Source: Agrococcus jejuensis (lineage in GTDB: Bacteria; Actinomycetota; Actinomycetes; Actinomycetales; Microbacteriaceae). Taken from it: a stretch of DNA of 64,000 bases. Positions 17,219 to 24,849 of the stretch are shown one piece after another (within the stretch, counting starts at the first letter, position 1; each line of letters begins with the position of its first letter). Both the position numbers and the translations under genes were made by a program. The notes under the pieces are model-generated. The model saw only the letters and a program-made list of their open reading frames with translations. It had not been told where the DNA came from and searched no databases. The DNA is taken from contig NZ_VEFR01000001.1 of assembly GCF_007679035.1 (NCBI RefSeq), forward strand, positions 62,001-126,000, written 5' to 3'.

Positions 17219-18906
17219 GCGACCAGCCCTTCTGCGAGCGGACCGAGCGCGAGCACCGGGAAGTAGGTGAGCGCGGTCACGAGGATGATGACGCCGACGG
17301 TGAGGCCGACGAACAGCGGCCTGTGCGTGGGCAGGGTGCCGGCGGTCGCCGGCACATGGTCCTGCGCGGCGAACGAGCCGGCGAGCGCGAGGACGAGGAT
17401 GATCGGCAGGAACCGGCCGAGCAGCATCGCGACGCCGAGCGCCGAGTTGAACCAGTCGGTGTTCGCGGTGAGCCCTGCGAAAGCGGAGCCGTTGTTGTTC
17501 GCGGCCGACGTGAAGGCGTAGAGCACCTCGGTGAGGCCGTGGACGCCGGGGTTCCAGATCGACGTGCCCTCGACGTCCTCGCGCACGGCGGGGATCGCGA
17601 ACGACAGCGCGGTGCCGATGAGCACGAGCGCGGGCGTGACGAGGATGTACAGGCTCGCGAGCTTGATCTGCGTCGCCGTGATCTTCTTGCCGAGGTACTC
17701 GGGCGTACGTCCGACGAGCAGGCCCGCGATGAACACGGCGATGATCGACAGCACGAGGATGCCGTACAGGCCGGCTCCGACGCCGCCGGGGGCGACCTCG
17801 CCGAGCATCATGTTCAGCAGCGGCATCATGCCGCCGAGGGCGGTGTACGAGTCGTGCATCGAGTTCACGGCACCGGTGGACGTGCCGGTGGTGGCGATCC
17901 CGAACAGCACCGAGCCTGCGATGCCGAAGCGCGCCTCCTTGCCCTCCATCGCAGCACCGGCGAGCTGCGGCGCCGTGCCGGCTCCGCCGATCTCGAACGC
18001 CATCGCGGCCGCCCAGATCGCGAGGAACAGGGCGCCCATGACGGCGACGATGGCGTAGCCCTGCCGACTGTCGCCGACCATCGTGCCGAACATGCGCGGC
18101 ATCGCGGAGGGGATCAGCAGCAGCAGCAGGATCTGCAGCACATTGGTCCACGCCGCCGGGTTCTCGAACGGATGCGCCGAGTTGGCGTTGAAGAACCCGC
18201 CGCCGTTCGTGCCGATGAGCCGGATGGCCTCCTGGGATGCGACGGGACCGCCAGGCAGCACCTGCGTGAGGCCGGCGAGGGTGCCGACGTCCTGGAAGCC
18301 GGCGAAGTTCTGGATGACGCCGCCCGCGAGCAGCACGAGCGCGCCGAGCAGCGAGATGGGCAGCAGGACGCGGATCGTGCCGCGCGTCAGGTCGACCCAG
18401 AAGTTCCCGATGGTGCCGGAGCGGCGGTACGCGAGACCGCGCACGAGCGCGACGGCGACGGCCATGCCGACGGCGGCCGAGACGAAGTTCTGCACGACGA
18501 GGCCGGCGAGCTGCACCGTGTAGCCGAGGGTCACGTCCGGCGAGTAGGACTGCCAGTTGGTGTTCGTCGTGAACGACGCCGCCGTGTTGAACGACAGCAC
18601 CTCCGGGACCGCAGGCAGGTCGAGCGAGTAGGGCAGCACGGTCTGGAGCCGCTGCAGCATGTAGACCGCGAGCATCCCGACGACGGAGAAGCCGAGGATG
18701 GCACGCGCATAGGCCTGCCACGTCTGCTCCGATGAGGAGTCGACGCCGATCACCCGGTAGAGGCCGCGCTCGACGCGCAGATCCCGCTTCGACGTGTAGG
18801 TGTGCGCGAGGAAGTCGCCGAGGGGGCGGTGCACGAGCGCGAGCGCCACGAGCACCGTGAGGAGGCTGAGGCCGCCGGAGAGCCAGGCGGAGGCGGTCGC
18901 GTCCAT
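17215..18906 (-). CDS. kdpA: KdpA, K+-binding channel-like subunit
   Basis: 563 residues with about ten transmembrane helices. The four selectivity-filter regions of the Kdp family are recognisable: [47 protein letters not shown] and [13 protein letters not shown]. It binds K+ with high affinity and works with KdpB and KdpC. The ATG shares one base with the kdpF stop (TGATG). Confidence 0.97.
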   Translation of the reverse strand: MDATASAWLSGGLSLLTVLVALALVHRPLGDFLAHTYTSKRDLRVERGLYRVIGVDSSSEQTWQAYARAILGFSVVGMLAVYMLQRLQTVLPYSLDLPAVPEVLSFNTAASFTTNTNWQSYSPDVTLGYTVQLAGLVVQNFVSAAVGMAVAVALVRGLAYRRSGTIGNFWVDLTRGTIRVLLPISLLGALVLLAGGVIQNFAGFQDVGTLAGLTQVLPGGPVASQEAIRLIGTNGGGFFNANSAHPFENPAAWTNVLQILLLLLIPSAMPRMFGTMVGDSRQGYAIVAVMGALFLAIWAAAMAFEIGGAGTAPQLAGAAMEGKEARFGIAGSVLFGIATTGTSTGAVNSMHDSYTALGGMMPLLNMMLGEVAPGGVGAGLYGILVLSIIAVFIAGLLVGRTPEYLGKKITATQIKLASLYILVTPALVLIGTALSFAIPAVREDVEGTSIWNPGVHGLTEVLYAFTSAANNNGSAFAGLTANTDWFNSALGVAMLLGRFLPIILVLALAGSFAAQDHVPATAGTLPTHRPLFVGLTVGVIILVTALTYFPVLALGPLAEGLVA

Positions 18907-18995
18907 CAGAACCGCTCCGGGCGGACGAGGGCGGCGACGAGCATGCCGATCGCGGCGACGGCGAGCACGGCGGCGAGGATCTCGAAGACGATCAC
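18906..18995 (-). CDS. kdpF: KdpF, small membrane stabiliser of the Kdp complex
   Basis: 29-residue single-helix peptide ([18 protein letters not shown] then ALVRPERF; the first residue is read as Met). The FPERF-like C-terminal RPERF is the family hallmark. It starts at GTG overlapping the TGA of the upstream micro-ORF (GTGA) and its stop touches kdpA (TGATG). Confidence 0.88.
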   Translation of the reverse strand: MIVFEILAAVLAVAAIGMLVAALVRPERF

Positions 18996-19075
18996 AGCCG
19001 CTCGACCCCCCGCACGGCGAGCCCGAGGAGGGCGAAGATCGCGAGCGTGCTCGCGACGACGATGATGTCGAGCAT
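18992..19075 (-). CDS. 27-residue membrane micro-ORF coupled to kdpF
   Basis: ATG to TGA, with a hydrophobic core ([18 protein letters not shown]) flanked by Asp before and an RGVERL tail after, so it is predicted to be a single transmembrane helix. Its TGA overlaps the GTG of kdpF, the same coupling used throughout this operon, which argues that it is translated. GGAG lies about 11 nt before the ATG. I do not know a family name; small ORFs of this type before kdpF may exist in other actinobacteria but I cannot check. Confidence 0.6.
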   Translation of the reverse strand: MLDIIVVASTLAIFALLGLAVRGVERL

Positions 19076-19174
19076 CGTGGGGTGACTCCGTCACTGTGCT
19101 GGTCGCCTCCGAGTCGGGAGGCGGGTGCCTCCGCACCGGATGCGATCCAACGCCCGCCAGCGGGCCGAGTCCGT

Positions 19175-19215
19175 GATCCTCACGAGATCCTCACGCCTCG
19201 GACGCTGCCCTCACG
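19175..19215. promoter_or_regulatory. Tandem repeats between kdp and ktr, candidate KdpE sites
   Basis: GATCCTCACG occurs at 19175-19184 and 19186-19195, an 11-bp period, and CCCTCACG recurs at 19208-19215. Direct half-sites with 11-bp spacing are the usual arrangement for OmpR/PhoB-type regulators. They lie in the 167-bp gap between the divergent kdp and ktrB genes, close to the ktrB -10. Confidence 0.45.
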
Positions 19216-19228
19216 CCCTCCGCACGGC

Positions 19229-19234
19229 TACAGT
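19229..19234 (+). promoter_or_regulatory. -10 element of ktrB
   Basis: TACAGT ends 8 nt before the GTG of ktrB and there is no Shine-Dalgarno in between, so the transcript is probably leaderless. Confidence 0.5.
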
Positions 19235-19242
19235 CGTCGCTC

Positions 19243-20601
19243 GTGCGAGACGCGTGGACCACCAGGGTCGCTCGTCGTCGTCCCAACCCGGCCCGCCGCG
19301 TCTTCGCGGGGTTCGTCGCGCTGAACCTCGCCGGCTGGGCGCTGCTCGCGCTGCCGATCTCGTCGACGCCCGAGGGCTCGTCGTCGTGGATCGACGCGCT
19401 CTTCACCGCCGTCTCCGCGGCATGCGTCACGGGCCTCACGGTCGTCGACACCGCCGTGTACTGGACGCCGTTCGGCCAGGCGGTGATCCTCGCGCTCATC
19501 CAGCTCGGCGGCCTGGGCGTCATGGTCTTCACGACGCTCGTCGGCGTGCTCGTGCTGCGCAGGCTCACGATCGGCGCGCGCATCGGCGCAGCCACCGAGA
19601 CGCACGCGCAGGCCATCGGCGAGGTCGGCGGCATCGTGCGCGCCATCGTCGGCACGTCGCTCGCGGTCGAGGGGGTCGTCGCGCTCGCGATGCTGCCGCG
19701 CTTCCTGCTCGGGTACGGCGAGTCCTTCGGCGATGCCGTGTGGCTCAGCGTCTTCCACGCCGTCTCGTCGTACAACAACGCCGGGTTCGCGCTCTACAGC
19801 GACAACCTCGTCGGGTTCGTCGACGACCCGTTCGTGTGCATCCCGCTCATGGTCTCGACGGTCGTCGGCGGCCTCGGCCTCCCCGTCATCATGCAGATCC
19901 TCAAGCGCGTCTCGGGCCGCACGCGCATGCTCACGCTGCACGCGCTCCTCGTGCTCGCGGGCACCGCGGTGCTGCTGCCGCTCGGCGCGCTCGCGATCGG
20001 CGTGCTCGAGTGGTCGAACCCCGGCACGCTCGGCACGCTCGACCCCGGGGCGCGCGTGCTCACGAGCGTCTTCCACTCCGTGCAGACCCGCACGGCAGGC
20101 TTCAACGCCGTCGACATCGGCCAGTTGCGTCCCGAGACGCTGCTCGTCATGGACGTGCTCATGCTCATCGGCGGCGGCCCGGCGGGCACGGCGGGCGGCA
20201 TCAAGCTCACGACCTTCGCGGTGCTGCTGTTCATCATCGTCGCCGAGGTGCGCGGCGACGGCACCGTGCACGCCTTCGGTCGCCGCGTCTCGCGCGCCGT
20301 GCACCGCGAGGCCATCACGGTCGCGCTGCTCGCCGTCGGGCTCGTCGTCGGCGCGACCCTCGCGATCCTCGTGCTCACGGACGAGGCGTTCGAGGACGTG
20401 CTGTTCGAGGCCGTCAGCGCGTTCGCGACCGTCGGGCTCTCGACGGGCATCACCGCCGACCTCGGCTGGCCCAGCCAGCTCATCCTCGTCGCCCTCATGT
20501 TCCTCGGCCGCGTCGGTCCTGCGACCGTCGCGACCGCCATCGCCCTGCGCCGCACGACGCGCGCGTACGAGCTCCCGAAGGAGAGGCCCCTCATTGGCTA
20601 G
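19243..20601 (+). CDS. ktrB: KtrB/TrkH-type potassium uptake channel subunit
   Basis: 452 residues with four M1-P-M2-like repeats. Filter-region signatures are visible: AACVTGLTVVD, SYNNAGFAL, TRTAGFNAVD and FATVGLSTGIT, each with the single conserved glycine of Ktr/Trk channels. GPAGTAGGIKLTTF is the typical intramembrane loop. The GTG start is supported by TACAGT just upstream. It is followed by its regulatory subunit with an 8-bp overlap and stands back to back with kdp, giving constitutive and inducible K+ uptake side by side. Confidence 0.94.
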   Translation: MRDAWTTRVARRRPNPARRVFAGFVALNLAGWALLALPISSTPEGSSSWIDALFTAVSAACVTGLTVVDTAVYWTPFGQAVILALIQLGGLGVMVFTTLVGVLVLRRLTIGARIGAATETHAQAIGEVGGIVRAIVGTSLAVEGVVALAMLPRFLLGYGESFGDAVWLSVFHAVSSYNNAGFALYSDNLVGFVDDPFVCIPLMVSTVVGGLGLPVIMQILKRVSGRTRMLTLHALLVLAGTAVLLPLGALAIGVLEWSNPGTLGTLDPGARVLTSVFHSVQTRTAGFNAVDIGQLRPETLLVMDVLMLIGGGPAGTAGGIKLTTFAVLLFIIVAEVRGDGTVHAFGRRVSRAVHREAITVALLAVGLVVGATLAILVLTDEAFEDVLFEAVSAFATVGLSTGITADLGWPSQLILVALMFLGRVGPATVATAIALRRTTRAYELPKERPLIG

Positions 20602-21289
20602 GCAGCAGCGCATCCGTCACGACTCCGCCATCGCCGTCGTCGGCCTCGGCCGCTTCGGCGCCGCGCTCGCGATCGAGCTCGCCGACCACGGCGCCGAGGT
20701 GCTGGGCGTGGATGCCGACGAGGCGATCGTGCAGTCGCTCCACGGCACCCTCGCGCACGTCGTGCAGGGCGACTCGACCGATCCCGCACTCGTCGAGCAG
20801 CTCGGCCTCGGCGACTACGCCCGCGTCGTCGTCGCGATCGGCTCCGACGTGACGGCGTCGATCCTCACGACGAGCCAGCTGCTGCGCGCAGGCGTCGCCG
20901 AGGTCTGGGCGAAGGCCATCTCGCCGCAGCACGCCGTGATCCTCGACCAGCTGGGCGTGCACCACGTCGTGAGCCCCGAGGCCGACATGGGGCGTCGCGT
21001 CGCCCACATGGTGCGCGGCTCGTCCGACGACTACCTCGAGGTCGACAGCCGCTACGGCGCCATGCTCGTCACGGTGCCCGAGCAGCTCGCCGGCGTGCCC
21101 CTGCGCGAGCTGGCGCTGCAACGGCAGCACGGCGTCACGGTCGTCGCGACGCGGCACGGCGAGGACCTGCAGAACGCGAACCTCGAGACGCGGCTGCGCG
21201 CCGGGGGAGCGATGCTCGTCGCCGGGCCGACCCGCGAGGTCGAGGCCTTCGCTGCGCTCGCCGCGACGATGCGCGCGCGGGGGGCGTAG
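20594..21289 (+). CDS. ktrA: KtrA/TrkA regulatory subunit (RCK domain)
   Basis: 231 residues. An RCK_N Rossmann domain (VVGLGRFGAALA at about 15-26, GDSTDPALVEQLGL) binds nucleotide. An RCK_C domain (about 145-228) follows. It gates KtrB from the cytosolic face. It begins at TTG inside the end of ktrB; GGAGAGG lies about 8 nt upstream and no ATG or GTG is available nearby in frame. Confidence 0.94.
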   Translation: MARQQRIRHDSAIAVVGLGRFGAALAIELADHGAEVLGVDADEAIVQSLHGTLAHVVQGDSTDPALVEQLGLGDYARVVVAIGSDVTASILTTSQLLRAGVAEVWAKAISPQHAVILDQLGVHHVVSPEADMGRRVAHMVRGSSDDYLEVDSRYGAMLVTVPEQLAGVPLRELALQRQHGVTVVATRHGEDLQNANLETRLRAGGAMLVAGPTREVEAFAALAATMRARGA

Positions 21290-21315
21290 CCCGGGGGATC
21301 CCGCGGAGGATCCGG

Positions 21316-21397
21316 TATCCTGGAGCATGGTGTGCCGGGAAGCCTGGTCGGCTCGCCGCGGCTCGAGTCGCGGCGGATGCGCGATCCGGGGAGCCCC
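21316..21397 (+). promoter_or_regulatory. Structured leader of nhaA with -10 TATCCT
   Basis: TATCCT (21316-21321) suggests a start near 21328. The leader then holds GCCGGGAAGCCTGGTCGGC, where CCGGG can pair with CCTGG, and a 7-bp hairpin CGCCGCG/CGCGGCG around 21354-21376, ending in GGGGAG just before the ATG. GGGAAGCC could alternatively pair near the ribosome site. This may be a Na+ or pH responsive cis-regulatory RNA; I could not match it to a named class with certainty. Confidence 0.4.
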
Positions 21398-22699
21398 ATG
21401 ACCACCATCACCGTGCCAGGCGCACGCCTGCGCCGCATCCTGCGGCAGGAGACCACGAGCGGAGTGCTGCTGCTCGTCGCCGCGCTCGCCGCCATCGTCT
21501 GGGCGAACACGCCGTGGCGCGAGGGCTACGCGGCGCTGTCCGCGACCGTCGTCGGCCCCTCGGCGCTGCATCTCGACCTCTCGCTCGCGACCTGGGCGGC
21601 AGACGGCCTGCTGGCCATCTTCTTCTTCGTGGTCGGGGTCGAGCTCAAGCACGAGATCGTCGCGGGCTCGCTGCGCGATCCGCGCCAGGCGGCGGTGCCC
21701 GTGCTCGCCGCGATCGGCGGCATGGCGCTGCCGGCCATCATCTTCGCCGTCGTGGTGCTGGGCCTCGGCGACCCGGGCGCGGCATCCGGCTGGGCGATCC
21801 CCACCGCGACCGACATCGCCTTCGCGCTCGCGATCCTCGCCGTGTTCGGCCGTGGGCTGCCCGTGCCGCTGCGCACCTTCCTGCTGACGCTCGCCGTCGT
21901 CGACGACCTGCTGGCCATCACGGTCATCGCCGTGTTCTACACCGCCTCGATCGACCTGCTCGCGCTCGCCGGGGCGCTCGTCGCCGTCGTCGTCTTCGCG
22001 GTGCTCGCACGCATGCGCCGGATGCCGTGGTGGGCGATGCTGCCCGTCGCGCTCGTCGGGTGGTGGCTCATGCACGAGGCTGGCGTGCACGCGACGGTCG
22101 CCGGCGTGCTGCTGGGGGCCACGATCCCCGCGCGGGCGATGCACGGCGAGGCCGAGGCGCGCACGCACCGCGTCGAGCACGTCGTGCGCCCGATCTCGTC
22201 GGGCCTCGCGCTGCCGATCTTCGCGTTCTTCGCCGCTGGCGTCACGGTCGTGGGTGGGGGTGCCTCGGCCCTGCTGACGCAGCCTGTCGCGCTCGCCATC
22301 GTGCTCGGGCTCGTCGTCGGCAAGCTGCTGGGCGTGCTGGGCGTCACGATCCTCGTGACCCGGCTCACGCCGCTGCACCTGCCCGACGGCATCGGCATCC
22401 GCGACCTGCGGCCCATCGCGCTGCTCACGGGCATCGGGTTCACGGTGTCGCTCCTCATCGCCGAGCTGTCGTTCCCCGATGCGGTGCACACCGACGCGGC
22501 GAAGCTCGCCGTGCTCGTCGCCTCGACGGCGGCGGCGATCCTCGCCGCGGTGGACCTGCGGCGGGATGCGCGGCGAGCGCGGTCGCGCGACATGAACGAG
22601 GACGGCGTGCCCGACCGGCCGTGGCCGCTGATCGGCGACCCCGAGCCGACGTCGGCGACGCACGTCAACCCCGACGACACGGCGCGCGGGCGGGCGTAG
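21398..22699 (+). CDS. nhaA: Na+/H+ antiporter NhaA
   Basis: 433 residues with about twelve transmembrane helices. The ion-binding aspartates are present: ATDIAFALAIL and TLAVVDDLLAITVIAVFYT. FFFVVGVELKHEI and GIGFTVSLLIAELSF are also family landmarks. It expels Na+ in exchange for protons. The ATG has GGGGAG upstream and matches the family N-terminus; longer forms would translate the leader. The hydrophilic tail (about 395-433) is longer than in E. coli. Confidence 0.95.
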   Translation: MTTITVPGARLRRILRQETTSGVLLLVAALAAIVWANTPWREGYAALSATVVGPSALHLDLSLATWAADGLLAIFFFVVGVELKHEIVAGSLRDPRQAAVPVLAAIGGMALPAIIFAVVVLGLGDPGAASGWAIPTATDIAFALAILAVFGRGLPVPLRTFLLTLAVVDDLLAITVIAVFYTASIDLLALAGALVAVVVFAVLARMRRMPWWAMLPVALVGWWLMHEAGVHATVAGVLLGATIPARAMHGEAEARTHRVEHVVRPISSGLALPIFAFFAAGVTVVGGGASALLTQPVALAIVLGLVVGKLLGVLGVTILVTRLTPLHLPDGIGIRDLRPIALLTGIGFTVSLLIAELSFPDAVHTDAAKLAVLVASTAAAILAAVDLRRDARRARSRDMNEDGVPDRPWPLIGDPEPTSATHVNPDDTARGRA

Positions 22700-22723
22700 C
22701 GTCCACCACGAGAGGAGGGCGAC

Positions 22724-23008
22724 ATGACCGACGAGCACGTGCAGGGCACGCACCACGACAGCGCCACCGAGGGGGTCGCCACGGGCGGCCACCAGGATCG
22801 CGCGGAGCAGTGGCAGAAGGACGACGGGGCCGGCAGCACCCACGACGGATCCCGGCAGGACACCGCCGAGCAGTGGGCGAGCGAGGGCGGATCGACGAAG
22901 GAATCGCAGGACGCCGCGCACCAGTGGAGCGGCGACGACGCCGACGCCGGCGCGCAGGACACGCCGGCGCAGTGGTACGAGGAGGGCGACCAGCGCGGCG
23001 AGCGCTGA
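22724..23008 (+). CDS. Small acidic protein with four QDxAxQW repeats
   Basis: 94 residues, very hydrophilic and glycine-rich, with no predicted membrane segment. It carries QDRAEQW (24-30), QDTAEQW (45-51), QDAAHQW (62-68) and QDTPAQW (78-84), separated by low-complexity G/S/D/H spacers. GGAGG lies 6 nt before the ATG and codon use fits the neighbours, so it is likely expressed. No family recognised. The evenly spaced Trp residues suggest a disordered linear-motif protein. Confidence 0.8.
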   Translation: MTDEHVQGTHHDSATEGVATGGHQDRAEQWQKDDGAGSTHDGSRQDTAEQWASEGGSTKESQDAAHQWSGDDADAGAQDTPAQWYEEGDQRGER

Positions 23009-23034
23009 CATCCCCCGAAGTCCCATCGCTGCCG

Positions 23035-23040
23035 CTAGCA
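23035..23040 (+). promoter_or_regulatory. -10 element of the DUF7882 gene
   Basis: TAGCAT ends 9 nt before the ATG at 23050 and no Shine-Dalgarno lies between, so the gene may have a leaderless or nearly leaderless transcript. Confidence 0.4.
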
Positions 23041-23049
23041 TCGGCGGCG

Positions 23050-23385
23050 ATGGGACATCTCACCTATGCCGGCGCGACCGAGTACCAGATCGAGGATCGG
23101 ATGCTCGCGCACCTCAAGACCGTGATCGCGTCGAAGCTGCGCCGCCAGGAGTCGTTCCTCGTGTCGTGGACGGTCGAGCCCGACTCCGGGTCGGGGCGCG
23201 TGAGCCTGTGGATGTCGCCGTCCGTGCCGCTCGAGTTCCGCTTCGCGGGCTCGCGGCCGCCGCAGCTGAACGGCGTCTGGCTCGAGGTGCTCGCGGAGAT
23301 GGCCAACACGGCCCGCGGCCTCGTGCTCGTCGGCGAGGCTGAGGCGGAGGCCATCCATCGCGGCGAGGCCCCGCCCGAGCACTGA
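23050..23385 (+). CDS. DUF7882-family protein
   Basis: 111 residues with the layout of a small actinobacterial family: MGHLTYAG start, then DRMLAHLKTVIASKLRRQES, a WTVEPDSGSGRVSLWM strand region, SVPLEFRFAGSRPPQLNG and a helical WLEVLAEMANTARGL. These proteins are often labelled ATP-dependent DNA ligase in databases, but nothing here resembles a ligase: there is no KxDG motif and the protein is far too short. Function unknown; some members may respond to membrane or antibiotic stress. Confidence 0.8.
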   Translation: MGHLTYAGATEYQIEDRMLAHLKTVIASKLRRQESFLVSWTVEPDSGSGRVSLWMSPSVPLEFRFAGSRPPQLNGVWLEVLAEMANTARGLVLVGEAEAEAIHRGEAPPEH

Positions 23386-23416
23386 CCTCGGCGCCGGATG
23401 CGTCGCGGGCCGTCCG

Positions 23417-23758
23417 TCACCGCCAGGACTGCGGCGGGTGATCGTCGTCCGCGACGTCGCGCTCGCGGCGGAGCCCTTCGGCGAACGAGCGGCTTCCTGA
23501 GCCCGGGAGCTCTGCGTGTCGTCCCTCGATCAGCATCCGCCGCTTCCTGCGGCTCCACCCCTGGACCTTCTTCTCGGCGAGGTACGCCTCCTCGATCGTG
23601 GGGAAGGCTTCGGCATAGACGAGCCTCACCGGGAGTCTTCGCTTCGTGTACGCGGCGCCGTCGCCGGCCTGATGCTGAGCGAGTCGGTAGCTCGCGTCGA
23701 TGGCTGAGCCGACGTAGTACGAGCCGTCGGCGCACTCGAGGATGTACATGTGCGGCAT
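23417..23758 (-). CDS. GIY-YIG nuclease-superfamily protein
   Basis: 113 residues. The GIY-YIG core is at the N-terminus: MYILECADGSYYVGSAIDASYRLAQHQAG, with Y-I-L, Y-Y-V-G, Arg and His in the expected places, followed by RRLPVRLVYAEAFPTIEEAYLAEKKVQGWSRRKR. Stand-alone UvrC-like proteins of this size (UPF0213/YhbQ type) are common, and their role is unclear. The start is uncertain: ATGs at 23782, 23758 and 23749 are all in frame and none has a clear ribosome site; 23758 gives the usual MPHMYIL beginning. It lies immediately beside long hairpin repeats. Confidence 0.85.
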   Translation of the reverse strand: MPHMYILECADGSYYVGSAIDASYRLAQHQAGDGAAYTKRRLPVRLVYAEAFPTIEEAYLAEKKVQGWSRRKRRMLIEGRHAELPGSGSRSFAEGLRRERDVADDDHPPQSWR

Positions 23759-23859
23759 GGCCGTGAGCATGGCCGTCTGCATCGCGACGCCATCGGACCG
23801 CGACGCGCCCTGTGGACGTCGCCTGACTGTTCGGGACGCACAGCCCCGGGAGGGACGGC

Positions 23860-23912
23860 GGTTCTCGTGACGCGTGCTCGCCCTCTGGGCTCGCGCGCTC
23901 CTCGACGAGCGG
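23860..23912. repeat. Degenerate half copy of the hairpin repeat
   Basis: Resembles the right arm of the two full copies (CTCGTGACGCG..., then GCTCGCGCGCTCCTCGAC) with several substitutions and no matching left arm. Confidence 0.6.
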
Positions 23913-23968
23913 GTGGGGATCGCCCCCTCGCGCCTTCTTCGCCCCCCCGGTTCCGGGACGCCGTCCTT

Positions 23969-24124
23969 CCAGCTGGTCGAGGAGGCCCCGAGCGCAGCGA
24001 GGAGCCGTCACGAGACCGCGCGACGTGCCCGCTCGACGCGAGCACGCGCATGGCTGGGCGGGAACGGCGGTCGCGTGGTCTCGTGACGCGGGCTCGCTGC
24101 GCTCGCGCGCTCCTCGACCAGCTG
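23969..24124. repeat. Long hairpin repeat, copy 1
   Basis: About 55-bp arms form a large imperfect palindrome: the left arm begins CAGCTGGTCGAGGAG and contains GAGCGCAGCGAG and GTCACGAGACC; the right arm is its near reverse complement, ending CTCCTCGACCAGCTGG. About 45 bp separate the arms. The same arm pattern recurs 22 bp later, and a short version flanks the thi operon. Similar intergenic REP-like palindromes are common in Microbacteriaceae genomes, as I recall. Confidence 0.85.
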
Positions 24125-24145
24125 GTGGGCAGGGCGCCGCCCACC

Positions 24146-24300
24146 CAGCTGGTCGAGGAGGTCCCGAGCGCAGCGAGGAGCCGTCACGAGACCTCGCGAC
24201 GTGCCCGCTCGACGCGACCATGCGCGTGGCTGCGTGGGAGCGGCAGTCGCGTGGTCTCGTGACGCGGGCTCGCTGCGCTCGCGCGCTCCTCGACCAGCTG
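24146..24300. repeat. Long hairpin repeat, copy 2
   Basis: Nearly identical to copy 1 in both arms and in part of the central segment (GTGCCCGCTCGACGCGA), in the same orientation. The spacer differs by about a dozen bases. Two tandem copies next to a GIY-YIG gene suggest duplication of a REP-like unit. Confidence 0.85.
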
Positions 24301-24392
24301 CTGGGGGACCCTCCGACCCGTGGGCAGCCGCGACCCTGGCGCGCCCTCGCGACTCGGGTGCACCATGTCGGCATCGACGAGGAGGTCGCACC

Positions 24393-24806
24393 ATGGCCAC
24401 GACGCTCAACCCCTACCTGGCGTTCCCCGGCACCGCCGCCGAGGCGATGGCGTTCTACCATCACGTGCTCGGCGGCACGCTCGACTCCAGCACCTTCGGC
24501 GACACCGGCACGGGCAGCCCCGGTGAGGCGCACAAGATCATGCACGCGCAGCTCGAGACAGAGGCCGGCCACACCCTCATGGGCTCCGACATCCCCGACG
24601 GGATGCCGCTCGAGCGCGGCACGCCCCAGGTGTCGCTCTCGGGCGACGACGAGACGCTGCTGCGCCGCTGGTGGGAGGGCCTCTCCGACGGCGCCACCGT
24701 CATGGAGGAGCTGCAGCAGGCGCCGTGGGGCGACCTCTTCGGCATGCTGATCGACCGCTACGGCGTGCTGTGGATGGTGAACGTCGTCGCGACGCCGACG
24801 GAGTGA
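24393..24806 (+). CDS. VOC-fold protein, PhnB/glyoxalase-like
   Basis: 137 residues with the PhnB-like pattern: NPYLAFPGTAAEAMAFYHHVLGG, an HAQLETEAGHTLMGSD strand region and a C-terminal PWGDLFGMLIDRYGVLWMVNV. The substrate is not predictable. The ATG follows GAGGAGGTC about 8 nt upstream. It sits alone between the hairpin repeats and the thiolase gene. Confidence 0.88.
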   Translation: MATTLNPYLAFPGTAAEAMAFYHHVLGGTLDSSTFGDTGTGSPGEAHKIMHAQLETEAGHTLMGSDIPDGMPLERGTPQVSLSGDDETLLRRWWEGLSDGATVMEELQQAPWGDLFGMLIDRYGVLWMVNVVATPTE

Positions 24807-24849
24807 CCCGGTCGTAGGCTGGCGGCACCGCCACTGCGAAGGAGCAGCC

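Larger units (their letters stand above)
23759..24392. other. Gene-free interval holding a hairpin repeat cluster
   Basis: No convincing gene in 634 bp. Open frames here are by-products of GC-rich inverted repeats and overlap each other on both strands. The interval contains one half and two complete copies of a long palindromic repeat, plus the upstream region of the GIY-YIG gene and of the VOC gene. Confidence 0.7.

Noticed and set aside
12065..17266. Plus-strand frame of over 1700 codons opposite kdpBCD
   Set aside because: Antisense shadow; the kdp genes on the other strand have clear motifs and correct lengths.
23050..23385. ATP-dependent DNA ligase label for the 111-residue protein
   Set aside because: No nucleotidyltransferase motifs; matches DUF7882 proteins.
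23860..24300. CRISPR array
   Set aside because: Only two full copies, about 155 bp each, palindromic, with no short unique spacers and no cas genes.
23874..24366. Several overlapping short frames in the repeat interval
   Set aside because: All are translations of the inverted repeats (for example repeated RDHAT/RSGPRRPAG strings) in several frames; they have no ribosome sites and are not conserved protein-like.
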